Source: Symsagittifera roscoffensis (taxonomy: Eukaryota; Xenacoelomorpha; Acoela; Convolutidae). From it: a DNA stretch of 64,000 bases. The DNA is taken from contig NC_087065.1 in the NCBI RefSeq assembly GCF_963678635.1, forward strand, positions 4,552,209 to 4,616,208, read 5' to 3'. This document shows positions 44,226 to 57,345 of this stretch, in pieces. The notes under the pieces were generated by a model. The model did not search any database. It had not been told where the DNA came from and saw only the letters and a list, made by a program, of their open reading frames with translations. The translations under genes were made by a program, and so were the position numbers. Positions within the stretch are counted from its first letter, which is position 1. Every line of letters starts with the position of its first letter.

Positions 44226-47200
44226 ATAAACTGTAACAAAGTTAATGACATCACACATATTCGCTTGTTGAGCTTCAACCAAAAAATATATGTAGACAAA
44301 CTATCTTATTCCATGAAAACCAGAACAACTGCTGCAATAGATACACGAAACAGGCTTTGTTATGATTAGACTATGAGCTGATAATGATAAACAAATAATA
44401 AGCAGTAGGAGTAAATGGACAGAGTCAGAGTGGAATTACTGCGTCCATTATTGGAGAATATTTAGAGGAAACAAAAATATATCAATAATGTAGATATTTT
44501 TTTTTTGAAAAGTGTCTAAATTGAAAGAAAAACCGAACAGTTTTAAAAATTGAGAAACAATATGTTTTTACCTCTGAATGAAACACAAAAACACGCTAAG
44601 TTAAATCATAACTCAACATAATATCAAGATATTTCACACTACGAATATAAATGTTCTCCTGCGATAATTTAATCAGAGAAAATAAATCGAGATCAGATCG
44701 TTTTAACGAAAAATAATTAACAATTTTCAGCTCCGGGAAAGTAATGAAAAAATTTATGTTTTCATTTTTACTCTCCAAAATTTCATTAATTTTTTTTACC
44801 AAACCTTCTGGTTGAACCTTTATGATCAACAAAAAAACAATTTACTGAAAAATTTTCAGAAAAAATTAAAAGACAACCATCGGAGAACAAGTTTTAATAA
44901 CCCATATATAAACGAAAACTTTTCTTAGACTAAGACATCACAAACACTGCCGCAAGAAAACTGCGAAAATCTAATAGCCTTAGAATTTTTTTGCAAAATT
45001 GCCAGTCGCTACAATGCATCCGTAATACCATAAAAGATGAGGCATAATAAGTTTGATTCAAAACATTTAAGCACAACCCAAAAGAGGTCAAATGTCTGAG
45101 TTTGTAACATCTCCACACTGTTTGCGCAATTTAATTCTCAGTTAACTCATTTGCGCATTCAAGTTTTGATTGATATCTATGAACACTGTTCATTGGTAGT
45201 GTTGTTAGAGGCGCTTCTCTTTGTTATAGCTATTCGAATTGTTTTGCTGATAAAAAAAAACAAATCGCTTTGCTGGAAAAAAAAGTTTACTAAAAAATTT
45301 TTTTTCGAGTCTTGCTTACACTTGGAAGGTCAGAGGTAAAAGAGTAAAAACGTTGGAAAATCCGCAAGATATTTTTTGAGGAAATGAACGAACACGATAT
45401 TTTGCACATATTGCTTGAGATTTCAAAAAAGCTTTGTGTCCAATCATAACAATTATTTGTAATTCCGAAGTAATTCCGAAGTTATTTGTAAATCCAAAAT
45501 ATGAAAGCTTCGTCAAAACAATTTTGTGGTCACTAATCCCAAAAAATAATTTTCAAATTAAGCAAAACAGTAGGATTAACATACTGTTTCGCTGGGCAAC
45601 GTTTTTCAATTACCACTGAAACGACAAACGCTTTTTAAATTTGTACAATTGAAAGAGACAAGGCTATGGGTCGATAATTGTTCACATCTAGCTTGAAATT
45701 TTTGCCCTTGGAAGCTCTGAGTGACAAACAGCTTGTTGCTTTGATTTGTTCACAGTTTTTTTGTCACTGAGAGGGTTATTGTAACGCAGCAAGTATTGAT
45801 AGTTTTGTTAGTCATTTCGTCTGCAGCAGGAAAAGATTAATTTTAGAAAATTAAATTAAAAGCAGCTTTCGCCAACGGTGACTGGATAAGGAAAAAATTA
45901 CCTGTAATGTTCGCGTAAACTCACTTCTAAATCATCATTGTGAAAGTTTGAACTAAGCATTTCTGCTATTTTTTCAAAAAATGTGATGAAATTATCTGCA
46001 ATCAGTTCTATTAAATCTTTAGACACACTATATTTTTGTATTAACCTCGCCGATACAAAAAAATTCTCTATGACAAACTTCCATTAAATTCAAAATTTTG
46101 TAGTTTTGTCTTGAGTCACCAACCCACGTCTTGAAATTATTCATATAGTAACACCTCTATAAAACCTTTATATCCTTCTCAATTTTGTTTCTGACCTTAG
46201 TATACCTCAATTTTAGCAAATAATGCGTTCTGTTTTAGTGAAACGATGCAAACAATTTCTTTGATTGGATGTTAAAACATTTCAATTGGTGAAGTACATT
46301 AAAATCGTGCAAGTTTTTTTTTCTAACATTTTTTTTGTTTACCACGCAAAATAAGGTACCACAAAGAACCGTTTTACAGGCTCAACTGATTTAGCATATC
46401 AAAGCTCCTCTAGTTTTAATTTGAACGACAATAAAAAATCAACAAAAAGTTCTCGTAGTGTCGAGAAAAACCGATTTCAAACTTTCTTTTTTTCGACAAT
46501 TTTCTTGTCAAGTGATTGTGTAAAGTTTATTATATATGAAAATTAAACACTGGAATTGGAAGTTTCATATAGGTGGTCTCTGGCAAAAGAAAATTTTCAA
46601 AAAGTTCAGATTTTACTTTGAAATTATGAGAAAAATATTTTAAAAAATTTTCGGATAGCTTTTCATTTTATAATTAGTTATTTTTTGAAGTCCATTGGGT
46701 TCCTCTACCCCTAATTCACTTATATTCTAAGTTTCGTCTGGTTGTATCATCGCACAACATACAAAAGCACAGCAACCGCCTATTCTTGTTAAAATGTTAA
46801 TTGAGTTTTTAGTATGATTCATTGAATTTTTTAAAACTGGTAGGCTGCAGATACTGTAGTTCATGCATCAAAACTATACAAAAATTTTGAAATCGAGCTG
46901 CCTAGTGTAGAAACCTAATATATTTAATTGTATTTGGTTTATTCTGACCTTGTATTATGTCTACTTTAAAATTGAAATCGACTGGATAGCGATTGGCATA
47001 ATTTTCGTTTGATAATACCTCTATCATGCACTTTGGTGACCTGTTTACTAAAAAAGGGACTAAACAGGATTCTGAACTTTGTCACACTCTTGTTGGACAA
47101 ACCTTTAATATTTCGATACCATTTGAAAAAATTGTGTCGAAATACTTAGATGTTGCATTGCTGCTCTTCAGTATGTCGATCGTATTGTTTCCGAATGCGA

Positions 47201-50185
47201 AGATGGTTTGCTGGTTCTCGAAAACTTGATCTAGTTTTTTTGATGAACTGTATTTTTTCACTTTGCGGTAAGTTGTGTAAAAGAAGAATGATACAGGGTT
47301 GGCCTTTTGTTCTTAATGCTAGCATTCAATTTTCGCTTATAAATTTTTCAAAAATCAGTAACATTTTTATATCATGTTTACATTGCAACGAAACCCCTCT
47401 TCTTCGAGTTGATCGCAGTTTCGAGACAAAAATTTACCCAGCTAGAGTGTTTAAGGATATACATTGTCACCCTTACATAACCAAGTTTCTGCTGCTGCTA
47501 TAATATTTGTTGGTGACACAAGACTGTAAACAAGCGCTTTCAACTCATCATTATGTTTTTTTAAAACCTTGCAATCACAAGTTACACATTGAAGGAAAAA
47601 ATTTCTGAAAAAACTACAGAAATTTTTACTAATTCATTGCAAAACACTTATCGACATTTTTAGTTGATATTTCAATTGCTGGCCACCTTCATATAAGCCT
47701 TTGATTGATTACATTCTTGACCGATCTTTCCTTTTTAGTGAATTGATCCTTTTTGTTCAGAAATTCTCTATGTTTTGGTCGCTTTGCATCAAATTGAATA
47801 TTTTTACGCGAGCAACAGTCAGCTCCTTAAGAACTCCGACGTGATTGTGCACCTTGTACTTTTGGCTTTTTCTAAATTTTTCAGAAGCGCAATCCTTGAA
47901 GATCGTCTCAAGAAATGGGCAAAATCTGGCCTTGTTTTTTGATTGCCAGCTGGAAATCGGTACAAATTGATTTATCTGTTACAATTTTTTTCGTTCTTAC
48001 TAACTCAGCTAGATCAATTATTTATTGATGTTGTTTCACATAGATCGGGCACTTGAAGATTGCCTTCATTGTGATTTGTTGATTCTGGCAGCACAGTAAC
48101 TCTCACTTTTTCTCTTCTGTTGTATGACTCAATAAACGTTGTTCAAAGTTGTTTTTTCTTCTCTTCAACTCCATATACTTTAATTGTATGGATTTTAATA
48201 GATTTTTACTGGATTTTGGAACGCTTTGGACATTTTTTTTCTTCCAGGATAACTTCGAGCGGGCTATTCGTGTTGCTTCTTTTCTTGAGACTTTTTCTAC
48301 TAGGAGTTTATCATGCGCTTATTTTGAGGTGACCCTGTAAAAGCTGGTGTATAAATTACAATGAATTTTCTATTGCAATTTTTTTGCTCATTTCATGGAC
48401 ATCTTTAGGCTTTACTTAAGGAATTTTTTACAATTAGGCCGAATAAATAGACACACGAATTAAACTAGACGATATAACTGTCAATTTAAAACAAGTTAAT
48501 TAGCGTGTTAGTAGAACCTGGAAACTCACTTGATTTCTCAAAAAGAGAAGTCTCCAAACAAAAACAAAAACTTTACGGCTCTGGAGCCCAAAAAAGCCTC
48601 GGCGGCTCAAAGTTTTGATTTTCATAGGCAGCAGAAGGACAATGACAGTTACCAGCTCACTCAATTTCTTCCAAATGGCAAGCACGATTTAGTTCAGAAT
48701 GAAAATATTTTTGTGAAATCTTTTTTTTTCACTACACTCCTTTTCCTCTAGGCACAAAACTGTCAGGAGCCACATTGTCTCTCTTCACATGTTTTCTTTT
48801 CGAAATTGAATGCGATGCGCCTCAAAATTTTCAGTCAAGGTTTTTAATTATATGCATTTCAATGAACTTTTGATTTTAATCTGACTGAATATGTCGCAAA
48901 AAAAATCTATAATGTTCAATTTTTTGGTGAGATTAAGCAGAAGCTGCTCAAGGTCTTCAGGCGATGCTGTGGATAGCTGATAGCCGTCAAAAAGACCATT
49001 TCCGCCAATGAAAAAGTGCAATGATTTCGTTTTGATCAGTAGATGAAGCGAAATTATTGACGTGTCGATCTTTTCCCTCAGAGCTTGAAAAAATTATTGA
49101 ATTTCATTTGAAAATTTATCTAATTGAAGTATCTTGCTCAAGAATCTTTCCATTGAGTCTCTATTGAAGATAAACTATTATAAAAACTATTTTGTAAGTC
49201 CGTAACAACAATTAGGCGGATGGTTTTTTGATTGCTCTTCATCTGAAAGGCCAGGTAAGTGGGCTCAAAATTTAGGAGAATGAGTTTTAGGAGAATGAGC
49301 CCACATTTCAGAAAAGGAGATAAATTGGCCCATTTCGAGCAAACGTGTCCCAATTTGGTGTACACTTTTGTCAGTAAGAGTACTGGATGAGCCAAGTTTT
49401 CTTATCATGGATTTTATGAGCCGTAAGTTCAGATAAAAAGCTAAAAGAGCTGTTTTCTCAGAACAAGTGACTGAATGAGCCCATTTTTTAGTTTTCAACC
49501 CCTAAGTTTGTGTTTTTTTTTCCATTCGGCTCATGAATAAAAGCTGAAAAATTTCAAAATTGTTACAGCCCATGTGTTTATAAAACAAGCTCATCACAAT
49601 TTTGGTTTTTGATCCACACATCAATTTATTCCATTTTCTGCTGTTCAAATGGCACAAAATATTCAGACCATTCTGTTATGGAAACATGAAGCGTTTTTTT
49701 TTCTAGTTAGTGTCGTTTTTCTGCGTGGGGTGATAACAAGATCTGAACAAAACATTATAACTTGGGCATATTTGACATTCATAGTAAAAATAGGTATATT
49801 GAACAACAAATTTTGTAGAAAAATGACAACAGAAACAAAAAAAATAAAAAAAAATCGAATTTTTCGCAAAGTTTTTTAATTATTTGAAGTTTATAGTTCT
49901 CAAAATGGCGTTAAAAACACAAAAAATTTTTTTACATAAGTAAAACTAAATTTTTAAGGCTTGGATTTAGAAATTATACGTTAATAGAAGCCTGCTCGCC
50001 CGCTATTTTTGCTCAAATTCAGACTAAAAAGCAAAAGTTTCAAACATTTTTTCTTAATACATGGAACAACTTTTTTAAAAAAATTTAAGTCGGCTGAATA
50101 ACAACTGAAAGTGCTTTACTATGATATATTACTCGATTCATTCTGATGATTGTTCGTGGTACTTCATTTTGCTGAAAAAAAACTA
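44226..50185. other. long AT-rich stretch, probably intergenic or intronic
   Basis: No gene recognised. Frames at 47,026-47,503 and 48,120-48,340 are overlapping and homopolymer-driven. The one block with more ordinary codon content is 48,545-48,700 (plus), frame KSPNKNKNFTALEPKKASAA then QSFDFHRQQKDNDSYQL, which could be an exon of the gene starting near 51 kb; splice signals are poor. TGAGCCCA or its complement recurs at 49,260, 49,296, 49,475 and 50,722. Confidence 0.35.
48545..48710 (+). CDS. possible exon, unknown protein
   Basis: Local GC rise and a polar, Lys/Gln/Ser-rich open frame ending in NGKHDLVQNENIF. It might be an upstream exon of the 51-kb membrane-protein gene (same strand), but I find no convincing acceptor/donor pair. 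Confidence 0.2.
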
Positions 50186-50687
50186 AAGCACACCCGAATA
50201 CAAAGTTTTTCTCCATATTCAATGGTCGGAACAACATTATACACCGGCGTGTTTCCTCTAAAGATTGCCCAAAAAAGTGTAAATTTTCGATTCAAGTTTG
50301 TCACCAAACTGTATACCAAATAAGTAAACTATGCAAACATTTTACCTCAGTTTTGGATTTCCTAGCGCGGGAAGCACTTGGATTTAAAAAGAAGGAAATA
50401 ACTCTCTTCGATTGATTTTATCTCAAGGCGTCGCTCAAATGGACGTTTTCCATAGAAAAAGTTATAAGCTTTTTTTTCAAAATCTCTGAAATTTGGATCC
50501 AAAAATATGCTCCAACTTTACCATAGATGGGATTGATTGACTCAAATACGTAGCTATTTTGCCCCTTTTATTGGTTCCCATTTTCCTATGAAACTGGCTG
50601 AATGAGCCAGATTGTTTAAGTTTTGGGCTCAAAATTGGGCACATTTTTGGGTAATTGTGCAAGGATTTTGTGTTCGGGTGTGCTTTA
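50184..50687. mobile_element. 500-bp Tc1/mariner-like MITE with TA target duplication
   Basis: Left end AAGCACACCCGAATACAAA (50,186-50,204) is the inverted complement, one mismatch, of the right end TTTGTGTTCGGGTGTGCTT (50,667-50,685). Both are flanked outside by TA. Interior is non-coding and AT-rich. A weakly similar block at about 60,670-60,820 shares cccgaa.ataaagtt.ctcc.cat.ttcaatggtcgga. Confidence 0.6.
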
Positions 50688-50987
50688 GTCGGATAACACG
50701 GAGACCAATTGCAGTAAAAATTGGGCTCATTTTGGAAGGAAAAATATCAAACTGGAAGAGGTTTCTTATTTGAATGGTCTCAGCTGTGAGATGAAAAATA
50801 AACTCATCAGAAATGTATCATCGGTCTCATTTTACATTTTGTACAAAAATTCTGAGGTCAGTGAGAAAAATGAATCAAAATAAGGATTTCATTCGTATCT
50901 TGATGGCAAAAAAAAACGAAAAAAAAACGTGGTTAGTTTTGTTAAAACTTTCTATCAAAATCTGTCATCTGTGCGCTATTGTTTTAG

Positions 50988-52684
50988 AACGAGTCGGATG
51001 TGAATGGTAGCAGTGGGGTGGGGGGTGTGAAAAAAGGAGGGGTGAAAACAGGAGGAGGGGGGGTGGAGCAGTGGGTTGAGATGGTGTTGGACCAGTACAC
51101 TGTGTTGTTCCTCATTCTAGTCCTCTTAGCTCTTCTGCTCACTTTCATCGCTCTCATTCTACTCGTCTGTGCTCTCAAAACCAACTCACTTCAAGTGTTT
51201 CTTCCCCATACTACACATAGACCACCGGCTGTAACTAGATTTTAGTTATACTTCAGGGTGTTTTTTTGGTCAAAAATGTCTAAAAAGTGCCTAAAAATGC
51301 CTTTTTTGACCTGTTATATAGTTCAATAAAATTAAAGGTTTAAATTGAAAAACTTTTAGTTATACTTCAGGGTGTTTTTTGGTCAAAACAGTCTAAAAAA
51401 CGCCAAAAAAGCCTTTTTTGGCCAGTTTTAGAGTTCAATAAAATTAAAGGTTTAAACTGAAAAAGATTATCGACATCCATTTTCAACACAACCATCCGTA
51501 TCTCAGCATCTGCTGTAAAATGGGAAGTTTGAAGGTTCAGTATGGGGGTTCCACACATCAATTTGTGGCCAATCAATTGAACTAAAAATGATCTCTGGAT
51601 CGATTAAAGAGTTCTTTTTAACCTAGAAGCTCGCAGAAAAATAACGCAATCTTTTTGGCTTTTTTTTTTCAAAAAAAGGCAAAAATACAGCAATTTTCAA
51701 ACATTTTTGCATTTTTCTGTGGTGCAAATAGTGTTTATGGATTTGAGGAACCGCTGAAAAATCATTTATTCAAACATATCTGCTCTTCTTAACAGGCATC
51801 ACGGACGTCTAGGGCAGCTGCAACGACCACCGGAAAAAGACTCAGAAGTCCCTCGTCAAAACAGAGTTCCAAGCGGAAAAAGAGTGAAGCGAGAGTATTG
51901 CACTCCTCGACTGAACACTTGTCAGAAGTAGTTTCCTACTCAGCCTCCTCATCCTCGTCCTCTTCCCGTTCGGGAGGGGGAAGCATCAAAATTAGTCTGG
52001 AACGAACTTGCTCTTCGACCTCCGGCATGACGGACAGGTAACTAAAGTAATCTTCCTTTTTCCGGCTCTTTTCCAGTCTCCCAACCCTCGTAAAATTAGA
52101 AAAAGAAACTGTTCAAAAATTGTTCATTCTGTGTTTTAACTGTAAAAATTGTTGTAAAAAGTTGTTCACCTGTTCACGCTGACACGTTTTATTGCACTTT
52201 ATAATGTGAAAACTCATATTAAACAGATTTTAAACATATTTCAGAACAAAATCAAAGGGGGGGGGGCTGGAAAAGAGCAAAGGGACGGGGGGCCTTTCTT
52301 AGCGAAGTTTCATCACCTCAATTTTAGTCCAAAAAATAATAGCTACAATGGCCATCAAGGAACTATTGCGTAATTTATGCTTTAAAGCAGATCACATTCT
52401 CGATTCCATGATCACTCGAAGAAGAAACGACAAACGTACTAGTTAGTTTGTATTTTAATTTCAGATTGATCCCTCTAGAGGAGTTACTACCCTCTCTCGT
52501 GTCTTCAACCTCCTCAAACCGAACCCCCACCCCACCCCTCTCAATAGAAGAAAAAGGGGGTGCAGGGGGTGACATTGTGAGAACTACAGCGGCATTGTTG
52601 TCGAGTAAAATGAAAAGCAGATGCGATTACTACTCACATATTTCAACTTACTCATTCAACCGCCCAGAAGACTCATACGTATAG
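50988..52684 (+). CDS. single-pass membrane protein, three 3' exons
   Basis: Exons are 50,988-51,230, 51,796-52,037 and 52,465-52,684. Introns are bounded by gct|GTAACT..taacag| (phase 0) and gacag|GTAACT..atttcag| (phase 2; the codon rejoins as Arg). The frame is open throughout and ends at TAG 52,682-52,684. Exon 1 encodes a Gly-rich region, then VEQWVEMVLDQY, then a strong membrane helix (VLFLILVLLALLLTFIALIL). Exon 2 is a basic, Ser-rich tail (TGKRLRSPSSKQSSKRKK, then a run of Ser) and exon 3 ends SFNRPEDSYV, whose last four residues resemble a weak PDZ-type ligand. Acceptor tattgttttag precedes 50,988, so 5' exon(s) with the start codon are missing from the model. Family not recognised. 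AATAAA lies at 52,907-52,912. Confidence 0.72.
51245..51450 (-). repeat. two tandem copies (~113 bp) of a MITE-derived fragment in the first intron
   Basis: ttatacttcagggtgttttttggtcaaaa..gcc.aaaaa.gccttttttg starts at 51,246 and 51,359. Each matches the minus-strand interior of the hAT-type MITE. Both end in ttcaataaaattaaaggtttaaa.tga. Confidence 0.65.
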
Positions 52685-53680
52685 ATAACTTGGTCAGCGA
52701 AAAAACTAACTGAAATTGATGGAGCCTTTATTCGTAATCTTGAGAAAGGTTCTTTGATAAAGAACGAAATCACGAACACAACCTACGAAGAGTTTGGAGT
52801 TTCAGAATCTAAGGTCTAATCTCTGAAGCGAAAGCTGAAACCAGCAGAAAAGGGGAAGCGAAAAAAAAATCCGTTCCATTTTTGCTACTTATCAATTACA
52901 AGGTAAAATAAAACAATCTAAATCTCATGATGTGATCTTTTACTTGTTTTTCAAACCTGTCTTGCGGTTTTTTATATCAATTTCCTCACAAACACGCGAC
53001 TGCTTTTCTAATTTATTTGTTTGCATCAATCAGTTGTCATCAGCCATCGCAAGGCAGACATATAAAATCTATTTGAGCTTCTTGAAACCTCTGTTTTGAA
53101 CACACTTCAGTTGTTTCAATTTTTTGAAAATCAAAAAATTGAAATCTACGGAACTAATGCTCTCTAGGTGGTTCGCTAAAAATAGCTGAACAGGTTCATC
53201 GTAAGTAAATTTCTGTGGATGAATTGACTCTTTTCCAGCCAAAACAAAAAATGTCAATGTTCCATCTTTTGAAAAAATGACGGATAAGTTGTTCTCGGTG
53301 TGCTTTTTTATTCACTAAGATGTTTCCCCAGAGATTATAGTTCATGAAATTCAGGTGGTTCGAAAGTTGCCAATTTGGTACAATTAAACAAGCGATGTAT
53401 ATAGCTCTATTAACGCGTAAGTGGATATTTGATCAGGCTCAGTAATCATAGCAAACTAAATTGAGCCAAACTATTATTCTTATTAAAATGAACATCAAAA
53501 TGTACTTGAAACTTTGAAACGTGTTTGGGGTAGATATTGAAAAAGAAAAGAAAAAAAATCAATTTTTGTTCCTTTTTTTTATAATGGTACGCATTTTTAA
53601 AATTCATTAAAGAGTTTCGATCAAAATATATTGAGTTTTAAACAGAATTCTACTAAAAAAAATTATCACATAAGGTAGCT
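52685..53680. other. 3' flank of the membrane-protein gene and AT-rich intergenic DNA
   Basis: Contains the AATAAA candidate at 52,907; otherwise no gene. Confidence 0.3.
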
Positions 53681-53830
53681 CAGGGGCGGATCTAAAATTT
53701 TCTCCTGTAATCAAAAGATTTTCGAAAATGTCGACTTTTTAATAGGTCGACAAATTTGATTTTTCGAACATTCCGGGAACACTCTTAAGGCCCTATTTCG
53801 ACCCTGTTTTTTGTGGAATTTTTTTGTCAA
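53681..53830 (+). mobile_element. hAT-type MITE fragment with intact left terminus
   Basis: Starts CAGGGGCGGATCTA, exactly as the complete copy, then aggtcgac..ttgatttt; it fades out after about 150 bp and the right terminus is missing. Confidence 0.65.
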
Positions 53831-55195
53831 TTAATTGCAATAAAACGGTATGACTCAATGATGTGATGGTAAAAAAATTCAAAATTACAATTGCTAGCGC
53901 GGCGGAATCTTTCCCAACATCTGTAACACAACATCAAAAGCTTAAAACTAACTCTTATTGGGACTTATTGGACCAATTACTACGCAAAAATCATTTTAGA
54001 TCAAATCAAAATGCATAACTTCAGTAAGCTAAAATCAAAAACAAATTCCTAAAAGCGCACATGAATTAATTCAAAACATGGCCAAGTATGCATTTTTTAA
54101 ATCCCGATAACTTCAATAATACATCCAAGTTAAAAGTTTCCATATTTGATCTCAAGGAGTGCATTGGGATATAAAAAGTGTTTTAATAAAAATTACTTTT
54201 CCGATAGCTGAAAGCTGAAACTGATCTGAAAGGAAAACCACCACATAAAAACAGGCTGTTTTTTAAACTTACTACATTTGGGTTATTGAAGTGATTTTTT
54301 TGCAGAAGGCAGAAAATTTTTCACGAGTTCGATAAAAAAATTTCAATCAATAGTATTGTTGTTTTGTGCATGTTTTTGCGATGTAGAGAGTTTTCACCTA
54401 ACTTTTTTAAGTTTTAACTAAAAAAGACATTCTAGTGCTGATTTAAAAGAACAAGATCAAACGACTTTTCTAACGTTGGCAAAATTTTCAATTGGTTATA
54501 TGTAATTTTACAAATTTTTAACACAATGATTACAAAAATGCTTAAAATTTCACCAGCTTTTTTATGATACAATTTTTTTGCACATTTTTGGACTTAAATT
54601 ACACACTTAAAAAGGGTAGTTTTTTGGTCAACTTATTAGGCGGTAAATATGTTCAATTGTAGCTATTCTTACATCAAGTGACCCTTTTCACCTCAATAAC
54701 TTTGAGCCAAAAGGAACGACTCGTTTGAAGGCTGTAATTTTGCTTCAAAAATTCCCCCAAAAATATTGCACCAAAAAAATGGTACATTTTTGAAATATTT
54801 TTGCTCTCATCTTTTTGGCCTTGGGATCTTTTGAAATAATTGAACTTGGGAAAACCGAATTTGAAAGTTCTGCTTTAGATAGTTTTATTCGGTTCTTTTA
54901 AATCAGCACTATAGTAAACTTCCTGCCAAAGAAAATGCATCACTTCAGAAAACCAAAAAAAAAATTGTAAAATAAATGGCGGATTTTTTTTTAAAAACGT
55001 TTTGAAAACACTCTGTATATATTTCATTAAGTTCTCCAACAGTGCGATCAAAAACCGACTACCTGGGTCATAAATCTTGAGACGCACCGGCAGTAAACTT
55101 TTATGGACCAAAATATTCACGGTCAAACAGTTCAACGTTAAAATCAATTATAATTACACTTTTAGACCACAAAAAGAGGCTATAATCCCTTTTAA
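53831..55195. other. AT-rich stretch, nothing recognised
   Basis: Homopolymer-rich; the 90-codon minus frame at 54,875-55,147 has no recognisable features. Confidence 0.3.
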
Positions 55196-55209
55196 TTAAT
55201 TTCTTAAAG

Positions 55210-57258
55210 GAATTAAATTGATTATAATCCATTTAAAACCCATTGAAATGAGTTATAGTCCTGATAAACATTTTCCAAATTTTCCGCTAAATTTGCAGCT
55301 TTTCCTGCATTACTCATAGCCTACTCAATTTCTAGACCTGTACACATTTAGTAAAATTCTGGCAAACCATAAACTTACACGTAAAGCCCAGTTATTCTCA
55401 GTTTTAACACCAAAGTTGAACTCGCCCATCTCCCATCCCCCCACCCCATACACACACAATGATGATACGCACACTTACTCTTATCTCACCTCACCCCCAA
55501 CCTCGCCCCACCACCTACCCCCGCCTATTTCCTTCTACCCTACCCCCACCCCTCCACGAATGTGTGTGTGGGGGAGGAGTTGGGTGGGCTCGTGCATATT
55601 AGTTTTTATTAAGGTCACGCTTTTCTTCTACGGTAAGTGCAAGGGCAAGTGGCAGGGAGGTAGTAACTGAACAAAGCAAGAAAAGAGGGAGTTAGTGTGA
55701 AGTGTTAACGGGGGAGGGAGAAACAAAAACAAAAAAAAGTTGAAACCAATGCAACTTGTCGCTGTAGCCAAATGTAAAACACAATTTAGCAATTGCAACA
55801 TTCAACATTTGAATGTTTTCACTCATAATCAGTTATAATGGATTAAATTGATCTCTGTTTATTTGATTTATGAGCGATTAGTAGTCCATAAGGAATTAAT
55901 TTGATTATAATCCATTTAAAACCCATTATAATGAATTGTAATCCTTTTAAATATCTTCCAAATTTTCCGCTAATTTTGCAGCTTTTCCTGCATTACTCAC
56001 AGCCTACTCAATTTCTAGACCTGTTCACATTTAGTAAACTTCTGACAAACCATGATTTACCGGTAAAACCCAGTTCTTCTCAGTTTTAACACCAAATTTG
56101 AACTCGCCCATCTCCCATCCCCCCACAATGATGATACGCACAATTACTCTTATCTCACCTCACCCCCAACCTCACCCCCACCACCTACCCCCGCCTATTT
56201 CCGCCTACCCTACCCCACCCCTCCAAACACATATGAGCTATGAATGTGTGTGTGGGGGAGGAGTTGGGTGGGCTCGTGCATATTAGTTTTTATTAAAATC
56301 ACGTTTTTCTTCTACGGTAAGTGTAAGGGCAAGTGGTTGGGAGGTGGTAATTGAACGAAGCAAAAAAGTGGGAGTTAGTGTAAAGTGTTAACGGGGGAGG
56401 GAGAAACAAAAACAAAAAAAAATAGAAACCAATGCAACTTTTCGCTGTAGCCAAATTTAAAACATAATTTAGCAATTTCAACATTCAACTTTTGAATGTT
56501 TTCACTCATAATCTAATATAATTGATTAAATTGATATCTGTTTATTTGTTTTATGAGCGATTAGTAGTCCATAAGGAATTAAATTCATTATAATCTATTT
56601 AAAACCCATTATAATGAATTATAATCCTTAAAAATATCTTTCAAAATTTCCGCTAATTTTGCAGCTTTTTCTGCATTACTCACAGCCTACTCAATTTTTA
56701 GACCTGTTCACCTTAAGTAAAATTCTGACAAACCATAAACTTACCCGTAAAACCCAGTTCTTCTCAGTAATAACACCAAATTTGAGCTCGCCCATCTCCC
56801 ATCCCCCCAGAATGATGATACGCACACTTACTCTTATCTCACCTCACCCCAACCTCACCCCCAACTCCTAACCCGCCTATTTCCGCCTACCCTACCCCCA
56901 CCCCTCCAAACACACCTGAGATGTGAATGTGTGTGTGGGGGAGGAGTTGGGTGGGCTCGTGCATATTAGTTTTTATTAAGATCACGTTTTTCTTCTACGG
57001 TAAGTGTAAGGGCAAGTGGTTGGGAGGTGGTAACTGAACGAAGCAAGAAAAGTGGGAGTTAGTGTGAAGTGTTAACGGGGGAGGGAGAAACAAAAACAAA
57101 AAAGTAGAAACCAATGCAACTTTTCGCTGTAGCCAAATGTAAAACATAATTTAGCAATTGCAACATTCAACTTTTGAATGTTTTTACTCATAATCTATTA
57201 TAATGGATTAAATTGATCTCTGTTTATTCGTTTTATGAGTGATTAGTAGTCCATTATA
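55210..57258. repeat. three-unit tandem array, period 683 bp
   Basis: Unit starts (gaatta..t.attataat) are at 55,210, 55,893 and 56,576. Each unit contains a C-rich block (cccatcccccca..cacctcaccccc), a GT/G-rich block (tgtgtgtgggggaggagttgggtggg), tacggtaagtg, and a closing tttgaatgtttt.actcataatc. Frames of 61-84 Pro/His/Ser-rich codons repeated in each unit (for example 55,416-55,670) follow from the C-rich block. Units differ by scattered substitutions and small indels, so the array is old enough to have diverged somewhat. Confidence 0.92.
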
Positions 57259-57345
57259 ATCGATTATTATAGAATTTTATGGAGTCAGATCATGAATAGC
57301 CATGATAATCGATTATTATCCATGGAACCAAAATGCGGGTAGTCT
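57190..57345. repeat. palindromic ATCGATTATAAT-type repeat, clear copy
   Basis: cattataatcgattattatag (57,253) and gataatcgattattatccatgg (57,305), followed by a gcgggta block. The pair is palindromic around ATCGAT. Closely related copies lie at 15.1, 61.1-61.3, 61.6-61.7, 62.8-62.95 and 63.2-63.4 kb. Confidence 0.7.

Noticed and set aside
55416-56871. Pro/His/Ser-rich frames with tyrosines
   Set aside because: Generated by the C-rich block of the 683-bp tandem units; frame length differs from unit to unit.
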